Positions 5,353 to 11,088 of a stretch of DNA of 11,088 nt are shown piece by piece. The notes under the pieces are model-generated. The model was not told the DNA's origin, did not search any database, and worked only from the letters and a program-made list of their open reading frames with translations. Source of the stretch: Fibrobacteraceae bacterium (lineage in GTDB: Bacteria > Fibrobacterota > Fibrobacteria > Fibrobacterales > Fibrobacteraceae); NCBI GenBank assembly GCA_021443045.1, contig JABUUT010000047.1, positions 1-11,088 of the forward strand, in the 5' to 3' direction. Position 1 is the stretch's first letter, and every line of letters starts with the position of its first letter. Both the position numbers and the translations under genes were made by a program.

Positions 5353-7175
5353 ACAAGAATACTGTAATCGGTTCTGTTTTGATAGTCGCCATCATGATTT
5401 GGTGGTTTATGGCTACTGCCGATAATGGCCCAAACAAGCAGATGCCTCAGGGCATGAAGACTACGGCTGAAGAACAAGCTAGGCAATCTTCTGGCGACTT
5501 GGTGCTTCCCACCAAGACGCCCGAAATTAAGGCAGCCCCTGTTTTAGGTGGCGAAGATGCAGCCGCTGCGGATTCTTCGGTAACAGACTCTGCAGCCGCT
5601 CTCCCTGCCCCCGTTTTACTCCCTCGAAAAATTGCGGTGGAAACGGACAAGTTCATTATGACACTGTCTAATGTGGGTGGCAAAATTTCTAGCGTAGTGG
5701 CAAAGGCTTTGGCCGACAGTGCTGGAAACTTTCCAGAATTAATTCAAGACACCACTCTGGGTGCCTTGGATTTAAAACTTTCTGGTGCCGACTTGAGCGA
5801 GGTGCTTTTTGATGCCGGCGAAACTCCAGAGAACATTAGGGTTGAAGGCGACACCACGGTACAGTTTGTGTTTACCGACGCCAATGACAATCGGGTGGTT
5901 CGCTCCTACAGCTTTACCAAAAGCGGAATTTCTGTTCGCCAGAACAACAAGTTTGTTGGCTTTGACCCTAAGGATTACGAACTTTCCTGGAAGGGCGGCA
6001 TGAAGGAAACAGAAGTGCTTCCCAAAGGCAAAAGCGTAGGTGGAGCCAGCTATTTCTTTAGTGAAGTAATCTTCAATAACACCCACAGCGTAGAGCGTGA
6101 AATGGTCAGCGAATCGGAAACTTTCAATAAAGATGAAGGCCGCATTAGCTGGGCTGGCATGCGCCGCAAGTACGTTGCCATGACAGTGCAGTTCGATACT
6201 CCAGTTGCTGCCGTTTTGAAAACAAAGAAAATGACTGTAGCAGACAACGAAAAAGACCCTGGTACATACAAAATTTCTTTGTCCGACAACCTGAACAGCG
6301 GTGATTCCCTGAGCTTTAATTTTATGGTGCTTCCCTTGGTATGGGACGAACTGAAGGCTTTGGACAAGGGGTATGAAAAGGTTATTGTGAGCGGGTGGAG
6401 CTGGTGTGGAGCCGATGTGTGGTTTGTGGCCCTCTGCGGCCTGCTGCTTAAACTCCTCAAGTTCTTCTACTCTATTTTGCCAAACTACGGCGTTGCCATT
6501 ATTTTGCTCACCATTCTGGTTCGGCTTATCACAACGCCCTTTACCGTTAAGCAGCTTAAATCCACTCGCGGCATGAGCAAGTTAAAGCCTCAGCTTGATG
6601 AAATTAATGTAAAGTATCGCAGCGATCCAAAGCAAAAGCAGGCCGCCATTATGGAACTTTATGCCAAGAATGGCGTAAATCCATTGGCCAGCTGCACCGG
6701 CGGATGCCTCCCCATGCTTATCCAGATGCCTATCTTCATTGGCCTCTTCATGGTGCTGGGCCGCGCCATTGAACTTCGTGGTATGCCCGCCTTCTTGTGG
6801 ATTTCCGACCTTTCCCAGTCCGACATTATTTTCCGCGGCTTTAGCATTCCTTTTGTAATGCCCGAAGGGCTGGCATTGCTTCCCTGGATTATGGTGGCTA
6901 CCACCTATTTCCAAACCAAGGTGACAATGAGCAGCAGTGCTGGCATGGACCCGGCCCAGCAGAAGATGATGGTCTGGATGATGCCCATCATGATGTTCCT
7001 CTTTAGTGCCGTGATGCCCTCTGGCTTGGTGCTCTACTGGATTATTTCAAACATCTGGAGCATCGCCCAGTACAAGATTATCAACCGTGACCTTATTGCA
7101 ACGGCAAAGGCTTCCAAGGGTTCTGATAAGGGTGATGTAAAAGACGCTGTTATCGTGAAGAAAAACAAGAAGTAA
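5349..7175 (+). CDS. yidC: Membrane protein insertase YidC
   Basis: A 608-residue inner-membrane insertase of the Gram-negative type, which inserts membrane proteins alone or with SecYEG. Residues 5-22 form the first transmembrane segment. A low-complexity Ala/Pro/Asp-rich linker (about 50-95) precedes the large periplasmic domain (about 96-345). The conserved core follows: transmembrane segments at about 354-376, 381-400, 452-472, 508-522 and 545-575. The conserved groove arginine is Arg392 in ILVRLITTPFT. The cytoplasmic loop (401-447) is charged and contains KPQLDEINVKY. PSGLVLYWIISNIW (557-570) is the family hallmark near the end, followed by a lysine-rich tail that could contact ribosomes. 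AAAGGA lies 6 bases before the ATG, which overlaps the yidD stop. It ends the operon; a terminator follows. Confidence 0.97.
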   Translation: MNKNTVIGSVLIVAIMIWWFMATADNGPNKQMPQGMKTTAEEQARQSSGDLVLPTKTPEIKAAPVLGGEDAAAADSSVTDSAAALPAPVLLPRKIAVETDKFIMTLSNVGGKISSVVAKALADSAGNFPELIQDTTLGALDLKLSGADLSEVLFDAGETPENIRVEGDTTVQFVFTDANDNRVVRSYSFTKSGISVRQNNKFVGFDPKDYELSWKGGMKETEVLPKGKSVGGASYFFSEVIFNNTHSVEREMVSESETFNKDEGRISWAGMRRKYVAMTVQFDTPVAAVLKTKKMTVADNEKDPGTYKISLSDNLNSGDSLSFNFMVLPLVWDELKALDKGYEKVIVSGWSWCGADVWFVALCGLLLKLLKFFYSILPNYGVAIILLTILVRLITTPFTVKQLKSTRGMSKLKPQLDEINVKYRSDPKQKQAAIMELYAKNGVNPLASCTGGCLPMLIQMPIFIGLFMVLGRAIELRGMPAFLWISDLSQSDIIFRGFSIPFVMPEGLALLPWIMVATTYFQTKVTMSSSAGMDPAQQKMMVWMMPIMMFLFSAVMPSGLVLYWIISNIWSIAQYKIINRDLIATAKASKGSDKGDVKDAVIVKKNKK

Positions 7176-7182
7176 CAAAAGG

Positions 7183-7196
7183 GTGCTTCTGAGCAC
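7183..7196. terminator. Small hairpin between convergent genes
   Basis: GTGCT-TCTG-AGCAC is a perfect 5-bp stem with a 4-base loop, 8 bases after the yidC stop. On the minus strand it is followed by CCCTTTTGTT, so it could help end the transcript of the RgpF-like gene. The stem is short, so this is a modest call. Confidence 0.4.
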
Positions 7197-7206
7197 ATTT
7201 ACAAAC

Positions 7207-7246
7207 AGGGCGTTTTCTAATTAGTTTATTTGGAAACGCCCTTTTT
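7207..7246 (+). terminator. Rho-independent terminator of the rpmH-yidC operon
   Basis: AGGGCGTTT (7207-7215) pairs with AAACGCCCT (7234-7242), extended by a G-T and a C-G pair, and is followed by T5CT3 on the plus strand. The right arm and T-run lie inside the last codons of the convergent RgpF-like gene, whose stop codon falls in the loop. Confidence 0.85.
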
Positions 7247-8119
7247 CTTTTGCCTGTGGTTGTAGAGCCATTGGTCGGCTGGAATGTAGGTGTAGGGAGC
7301 CACCTTTTGAATAGCCAAGTCCAGGGCGTGTTTAGCACAAGAATCTACTGGTCTTGGCAAGTATTCCTCTTTAAAGTCTTCGGCCAAACCTGCCTGTATA
7401 ATAAGTTTGTGGTAATTAATGTTTAGGGAGCGTTTTCCGCCATGGCGCACAAAGTGCATTTTTTCTTTAAAGGAAAACCGGCGCTGCAGAAGTTTTCGCT
7501 TTACAAATCCAGCGCCTTGGAGAATGAGGCTGGGATAAGCGAACAAGGTAAAACCTTCTGTAGCAAAGAGCGGGGTTACATTGCAGTTGGCATCAAATAG
7601 TTTTGTGGTAAGGGCCACCTCCAGTTTTTCCACAGCTTCGTAAAAGGTTTCCGCCTCTGGAGTTTCAAAAACATGGCTGTAAAAAACAGGAATGGCCTTG
7701 GATTTTAGGTATAAAAAAAATGACTGAAGATGAAGAGAACCTTCGTCACCACTGGTAAGAGATACTGCATCGGCATTGGCAGCCTCAGCTTCTTCAAAGA
7801 AAATGGGAAAATTATTTTGGTAAAATACTATGGAATCGTTAATGAGAAGAAGCCGTTGAATACCCTGCCGTTCTTCTTCCGTTTTTGACAAAAGGTAACG
7901 ACGCCACATACCAAAGTCAAAGCCATGGTTTAGAGTAGGGAACAACTCAATGTTGTTGGCTGTTAAAAACTCTTGAACTTCTGGAGCAAGGGAACGCTCA
8001 TTTGTACAGAGAACAACGTGAAAATCACTTTCGGCCAAGTGTTTTAATGCAAATTGAACATAGCCGGGGAGGGTGTCTCCGGTTTGATAAGATGCGTATA
8101 AAACTACTTTATTATACAT
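7226..8119 (-). CDS. RgpF-like (rhamnan synthesis protein F family) glycan protein
   Basis: A 297-residue soluble protein resembling the RgpF family associated with rhamnose-containing polysaccharides. Family-like features in order are VVLYASYQTGD at 5-15, HGFDFGMWRRYL at 65-76, LLLINDSIVFY at 90-100, and SLHLQSFFLYLKSKA at 128-142. A strand like FTLFAYPSLILQGAGF (190-205) follows. RgpF members act in building or modifying surface polysaccharide; the exact donor and acceptor here are unknown. No transmembrane segment is evident. I chose the ATG at 8117-8119, because the protein begins with the conserved strand there; AAGG is only two bases away, which is tight. The frame is open 17 codons further upstream to a TTG. 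No other glycan genes lie nearby, and a repeat-rich gap separates it from rnr, suggesting an accessory gene in a conserved neighbourhood. Confidence 0.75.
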   Translation of the reverse strand: MYNKVVLYASYQTGDTLPGYVQFALKHLAESDFHVVLCTNERSLAPEVQEFLTANNIELFPTLNHGFDFGMWRRYLLSKTEEERQGIQRLLLINDSIVFYQNNFPIFFEEAEAANADAVSLTSGDEGSLHLQSFFLYLKSKAIPVFYSHVFETPEAETFYEAVEKLEVALTTKLFDANCNVTPLFATEGFTLFAYPSLILQGAGFVKRKLLQRRFSFKEKMHFVRHGGKRSLNINYHKLIIQAGLAEDFKEEYLPRPVDSCAKHALDLAIQKVAPYTYIPADQWLYNHRQKKKGVSK

Positions 8120-8187
8120 AACCTTAATTAATATATAATTTTTTTTCACACGAATTGTGCTATGTACCAAATGCTGGGCTCAAAATT

Positions 8188-8205
8188 AAAAATGCAGGCA
8201 TTTTT
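8188..8205 (-). terminator. AT-rich hairpin, possible terminator downstream of rnr
   Basis: AAAAATG and CATTTTT pair around a 4-base loop. On the minus strand the stem is followed by AATTTTTG, and on the plus strand by GTTTTATTC, so it could weakly end transcription either way. The stem is AT-rich and about 145 bases beyond the rnr stop, so the function is uncertain. Confidence 0.35.
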
Positions 8206-8230
8206 GTTTTATTCACCCTACGCATTTGTT

Positions 8231-8252
8231 GTGAAAGTCTAACGACTTTCAC
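8231..8252. repeat. Perfect 9-bp hairpin in the rnr downstream gap
   Basis: GTGAAAGTC (8231-8239) and GACTTTCAC (8244-8252) form a perfect stem with a TAAC loop. No T-run follows on either strand, so it does not look like an intrinsic terminator. It sits 18 bases from a second, larger inverted repeat and is probably part of the same intergenic element. Confidence 0.6.
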
Positions 8253-8270
8253 TGGGCTTGGATATGGAAT

Positions 8271-8320
8271 TAGTCATCCTGAAGGGAACGTAGAGACCGA
8301 TAGGATCCAGTGAATGACTA
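8271..8320. repeat. Intergenic inverted-repeat element (GTCATCCTGA...AGGATCC type)
   Basis: TAGTCAT (8271-8277) pairs with ATGACTA (8314-8320), and the overlapping ATCCT (8276-8280) pairs with AGGAT (8302-8306), leaving a bulge of CCAGTGA. A core containing GTCATCCTGA and ending in AGGATCCAGTG resembles dispersed intergenic repeats that I know from many bacterial chromosomes, including Fibrobacter-type genomes. The family match is from memory. Copy number in this genome cannot be judged from one window. Confidence 0.6.
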
Positions 8321-8349
8321 TATGAATATGTAATACCAGCAACCAACCT

Positions 8350-10620
8350 CTATCGTCTTCGTCCTTTGCCCTTGCGGCTCAGTTTTTCGCCGTAAGCCTT
8401 GGGCGACGATCCCCGAGATGACTTGCGTTCCGAACGCTTTTCGGTGCGTCGCCCTCGTTCGCCCATATCGGCTGAGCGACGACGGTCGCGGCTGCGTTTG
8501 GTTGGATAGTCGTCTTCATCTGGTTGCGTAAGCATGCCTAAAGCTTCTGCTGCTGCGGCTCGGTCCATACGCTCTTGGGCGGAATCCTTCCGTTTCTTTT
8601 TTACTTCAGGAGTCAGCTTTTCTAGAATGGCAAAATCACATTCGCCACGAAGAGGGTTTACTCGAAGAAGCCTGACTTTTACCTCATCTCCTCTACGGAA
8701 ACTTTTACCACATTTTTTTCCTATAACCATTTGTTGGTCTGGATTAAAGATAAAGTAATCATCGTAGGAAATGTCGCGGAAACGCACCAGCCCTTCGGCG
8801 ATTGGGTCTTTGAGGGAAACGAAGATGCCCCATTCTTCTACGCCGCTAATTTTGGCTTCAAAGTCATCTCCAATGCGGTCTCGCAAAATGAAGCAAGCAC
8901 AAACCTTTACCGCAATGCGTTCCACCTTCATATTCTTAATTTCATTGCCCGAAATTAAGTCGCAAACTTCAATTAAATTGTTGTCGCGAGGGGCTGTAAT
9001 GTCTTTGCCGGTGCGGGCCAGTTCTCGATGGCACCACAAGTCGGCGTAGCGGCGAATAGGGCTGGTAAAGTGGCTGTAGTCTTGCCAGTTCAAGGCAAAG
9101 TGGCCAAAACTGTTGCTGTCGTAGTGGGCCTTTTGCATGCTTCGTAAAATTCGGTTGGTCAGCACTTCGTCATCGCCGGCACGCTTTACCAAATGTTCGT
9201 ACAAATGAAAAAGGGTTGGGTTCAGGTTGGTGTCACCACTACGAGGTTTTCCCAAATCCCGCAAAAGTACCGGAGCGTCTTTAAAAAGATCTGGGAACAT
9301 ATAGTAAAGTTCCATAACATCTTTGGTGTCGGGGGCTTCGTGAATACGGTAGATGCCTTGCAATTTGCGGGCTTTTAGTTCCTTGGCACAGCAGTTGTTT
9401 GCAATAAGCATACATTCTTCCACCCAAGAGTTCGAAATATCGGTGGTGCGGGGCACAATTTCTACAGGCTCTCCCTGCTCATTAAATTTGCATCCGAATT
9501 CGGTGCTTTTAAATTCCAGGAGCCCCTCTTTGGTGCGTACCGCTTTAAGTTTTTCGGTAACTTCGGCTAATAGGGCAATTTCCTTATCACCTTGATTAAA
9601 CAGTTCCAAGGCTTCGCCATAAGTAAGGCTTCGGGTAATGCGCACAATGCTTCGATGAAAATCCCACTGCACCACATTGGCGTTTTGGTCTAATTCTATC
9701 ATGCAGGTAAAGGCACAGCGATCTTTATCTTGATGCAAGGAGCACAAATCGCTGGAAAGTTCATCTGGAATCATGGGAACGGCAGTCCAAGGCAGATACT
9801 GGGTATAGCTGCGTTCCAGAGCTTCCTCATCTAGCTCACTTCCTTCTGTTACGTAGTAACTTACGTCGGCAATATGCACACCCAGTTTGTAACCTTTTTC
9901 GGTACGTTCAATAGAAATGGCATCATCGTGGTCCATGGCACCTACAGGGTCGATGCAAACAATGGACGTTGGGCGGTAGTCAACGCGGCCCTTAAAATCT
10001 TTGCCCGTAGGAGGTTTAAGTCCTCGTACATATTTTTTAATGGCTGGGCTAAAGTCTTCGGGGAGGTTGGAATCTTTCATGAATTGGGTGGAAACTTCTT
10101 TCCAACTCATGTTCAGATTGTCGGCACTGTGGTCCACCTTTGCCAAAAAGTCGTGCTTGTGTTTGGGGTGAGGGTAAAGGGTAAAAGAAATGGCAGCCCC
10201 CTCTTTGCCGGGAGCCTGCTTGCGATGGCACATCGCAAATTCTTCACCAGTGTTGGTGTCGGTAACCACCCAGTCTTCTTCACCAACCTGGTGAAGAATG
10301 CCTCGGCGCACCCGCACGCTGGTGTCTTCTTTTTGCCGGCGGCTGCGGGCTCCCGGACGGCGGTTGTCGCTGCCCTGCTCGTCAATTTTCTTTAGGCGGT
10401 TGTTCCGCTTTTCTTCCTGAGATTCGCCATCGCCAATCAAGTATTCCTTGTGGTTGTTGCGTTTTAAGACACCTTGGTCTACCATTTGGGCCAAGAGTTG
10501 CTTAAATTCCATTTTTTGCTTTTTGGGAAGGCCCAGAGCCGCTCTAAGGCGGCTGCCAACCATAGGTTCGTCTTTGAGAAGTGAAATAATCTGCTCTTCA
10601 CTAGGTAATTGCTTGGCCAT
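8350..10620 (-). CDS. rnr: Ribonuclease R (RNase II/R family 3'-5' exoribonuclease)
   Basis: A 756-residue exoribonuclease that degrades RNA from the 3' end, including structured RNA. Residues 5-62 form a winged-helix-like N-terminus, followed by a basic linker and cold-shock-type domains (about 100-200). The RNB catalytic domain spans about 210-540: IDPVGAMDHDDA supplies the four acidic residues Asp224, Asp230, Asp232 and Asp233, GVHIADVSYYV follows, and HFTSPIRRYADL (517-528) is the family hallmark. An S1 domain (about 586-666) contains ISGVEEWGIFVSL. The last 90 residues are strongly basic and disordered, ending in RKGKGRRR, as in RNase R. HFALN replaces the usual HFGLA. The ATG at 10618-10620 is preceded by AGGAG at 6 bases; the frame extends 13 codons upstream, but that part is the leader. 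Confidence 0.95.
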   Translation of the reverse strand: MAKQLPSEEQIISLLKDEPMVGSRLRAALGLPKKQKMEFKQLLAQMVDQGVLKRNNHKEYLIGDGESQEEKRNNRLKKIDEQGSDNRRPGARSRRQKEDTSVRVRRGILHQVGEEDWVVTDTNTGEEFAMCHRKQAPGKEGAAISFTLYPHPKHKHDFLAKVDHSADNLNMSWKEVSTQFMKDSNLPEDFSPAIKKYVRGLKPPTGKDFKGRVDYRPTSIVCIDPVGAMDHDDAISIERTEKGYKLGVHIADVSYYVTEGSELDEEALERSYTQYLPWTAVPMIPDELSSDLCSLHQDKDRCAFTCMIELDQNANVVQWDFHRSIVRITRSLTYGEALELFNQGDKEIALLAEVTEKLKAVRTKEGLLEFKSTEFGCKFNEQGEPVEIVPRTTDISNSWVEECMLIANNCCAKELKARKLQGIYRIHEAPDTKDVMELYYMFPDLFKDAPVLLRDLGKPRSGDTNLNPTLFHLYEHLVKRAGDDEVLTNRILRSMQKAHYDSNSFGHFALNWQDYSHFTSPIRRYADLWCHRELARTGKDITAPRDNNLIEVCDLISGNEIKNMKVERIAVKVCACFILRDRIGDDFEAKISGVEEWGIFVSLKDPIAEGLVRFRDISYDDYFIFNPDQQMVIGKKCGKSFRRGDEVKVRLLRVNPLRGECDFAILEKLTPEVKKKRKDSAQERMDRAAAAEALGMLTQPDEDDYPTKRSRDRRRSADMGERGRRTEKRSERKSSRGSSPKAYGEKLSRKGKGRRR

Positions 10621-10626
10621 GTGGGT

Positions 10627-10631
10627 CTCCT
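10627..10631 (-). promoter_or_regulatory. Ribosome-binding site fixing the rnr start
   Basis: AGGAG on the minus strand lies 6 bases before the ATG at 10618-10620. It favours this start over an upstream ATG in the same frame at 10657-10659, which falls within a hairpin. Confidence 0.75.
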
Positions 10632-10644
10632 GAAAAATTTTTTT

Positions 10645-10662
10645 TGTTTGCAATAGCAAACA
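10645..10662 (-). promoter_or_regulatory. Hairpin in the rnr leader
   Basis: TGTTTGC (10645-10651) and GCAAACA (10656-10662) form a 7-bp stem with a 4-base loop, just downstream of the predicted rnr transcription start. On the minus strand an A-run, then T5, separates it from the ribosome-binding site. It may stabilise the 5' end or tune expression; it lacks the immediate T-run of a terminator. Confidence 0.45.
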
Positions 10663-10673
10663 CTACATTAACA

Positions 10674-10701
10674 TATATAATGTAAATGCGCAAAGTGTAA
10701 A
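10674..10701 (-). promoter_or_regulatory. Candidate promoter of rnr
   Basis: On the minus strand TTTACA (plus 10696-10701) and TATATA (10674-10679) are spaced by 16 bases, giving a leader of about 45 bases. A perfect plus-strand TATAAT (10676-10681) overlaps the -10, and could serve the divergent ORF6N gene although it lacks a good -35. Confidence 0.5.
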
Positions 10702-10715
10702 ATTTTGTGGAAATT

Positions 10716-11088
10716 TTGAAAAAAAATAGCTCATCTGCAAAAATCCGTGTTTTTCATAAACAGCAAGTGATGCTGGACCGTGACCTGGCAGAACTCTATT
10801 GCGTTGAAACAAAAGTGTTGAATCAGGCTGTCAAGCGCAATATCGAAAGATTTCCCGAAAGATATAGATTTCAGCTAACCGAAGAAGAAAAAAGAGAACT
10901 GGTCACAATTTGTGACCGGTTCGAAATATTGAAGCATTCGTCTTCTCTTCCCTATGCGTTTACCGAACAAGCGGTTGCTATGCTTTCGGCGATGCTCCAC
11001 AGCGACATTTTAGAGATTCCCTCTATTCAATATCCTTCACGCATCGCGCAAATTTCTTGTATTCTGAAACCTTGGCTTCTTTACCGTA
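10716..11088 (+). CDS. ORF6N-domain protein, partial at window edge, possibly frame-shifted
   Basis: At least 124 codons run off the right edge. The motifs QQVMLDRDLAELY, NQAVKRNIERFPERYRFQLT and LPYAFTEQAVAML are the ORF6N (KilA-N-related) pattern found in phage-derived and accessory DNA-binding-type proteins. The function of most members is unknown. The start is uncertain: TTG 10716 gives a natural MKKNSSSAKIRV start, with a weak GGA upstream, and GTG 10707 is in the same frame; no ATG fits before 10770, inside the domain. The family's usual AFTEQG is AFTEQA here. After SIQ (11022-11030) the frame departs from the family, while the frame starting at 11032 reads ILHASRKFL, which fits better, then stops at 11065-11067. 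This suggests a one-base insertion and a decaying gene, or an assembly error. Confidence 0.75.
   Translation, partial: MKKNSSSAKIRVFHKQQVMLDRDLAELYCVETKVLNQAVKRNIERFPERYRFQLTEEEKRELVTICDRFEILKHSSSLPYAFTEQAVAMLSAMLHSDILEIPSIQYPSRIAQISCILKPWLLYR

Noticed and set aside
8231..8320. Possible CRISPR repeat-spacer structure
   Set aside because: There are only two different inverted repeats, with no regularly spaced direct repeats and no cas genes.
9874..10395. A 173-codon plus-strand frame inside rnr
   Set aside because: It is antisense to the catalytic and cold-shock regions of RNase R and has no recognisable motif.
10645..10662. Rho-independent terminator in front of rnr
   Set aside because: The stem is followed on the minus strand by an A-run and not directly by T residues, and it lies between the candidate promoter and a strong ribosome-binding site.

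Overview
The window looks like chromosomal DNA from a Gram-negative (diderm) bacterium of moderate GC, most plausibly a member of Fibrobacterota (Fibrobacter-like). Supporting signs are a large OmpA-type outer-membrane protein with a calcium-binding thrombospondin type 3 repeat belt, a long YidC with a big periplasmic domain, and intergenic repeats of the GTCATCCTGA...AGGATCC kind. The genus is an inference from style and gene content, not a database match.

Layout from left to right. Positions 1-219 hold no convincing gene, but contain a C9 tract inside a palindrome and a rho-independent terminator that closes the next gene. A minus-strand block follows: an OmpA-family porin-like protein (220-2343) behind its own terminator and promoter, then a two-gene unit of a DivIVA-domain coiled-coil protein (2677-3195) and a DUF167/YggU protein (2437-2664). 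A divergent AT-rich promoter region separates these from a plus-strand membrane GGDEF protein with a degenerate signature (3316-4398). Next comes the conserved plus-strand cluster rpmH-rnpA-yidD-yidC (4584-7175), tightly packed with overlapping ends and closed by a terminator that lies partly inside the convergent gene. Back on the minus strand are a RgpF-like glycan protein (7226-8119), a 230-base gap with an intergenic repeat element, and rnr encoding RNase R (8350-10620). At the right edge an ORF6N-domain protein starts divergently on the plus strand (from about 10716) and runs off the window; its last part looks frame-shifted.

The genes fit three themes. rpmH, rnpA, yidD and yidC supply a ribosomal protein, tRNA 5'-end processing, and membrane-protein insertion. 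The OmpA protein, DivIVA protein and RgpF-like protein concern the cell envelope or poles. RNase R serves RNA turnover. The ORF6N gene is of a phage/accessory type.

I found no clearly new multi-gene system, no CRISPR array, no tRNA or rRNA and no transposase. The best second-look items are the degenerate GGDEF enzyme, the four-unit super-period in the OmpA repeat belt, the probable frameshift in the ORF6N gene, the terminator embedded in a convergent coding end, and the repeat-rich gap after rnr.
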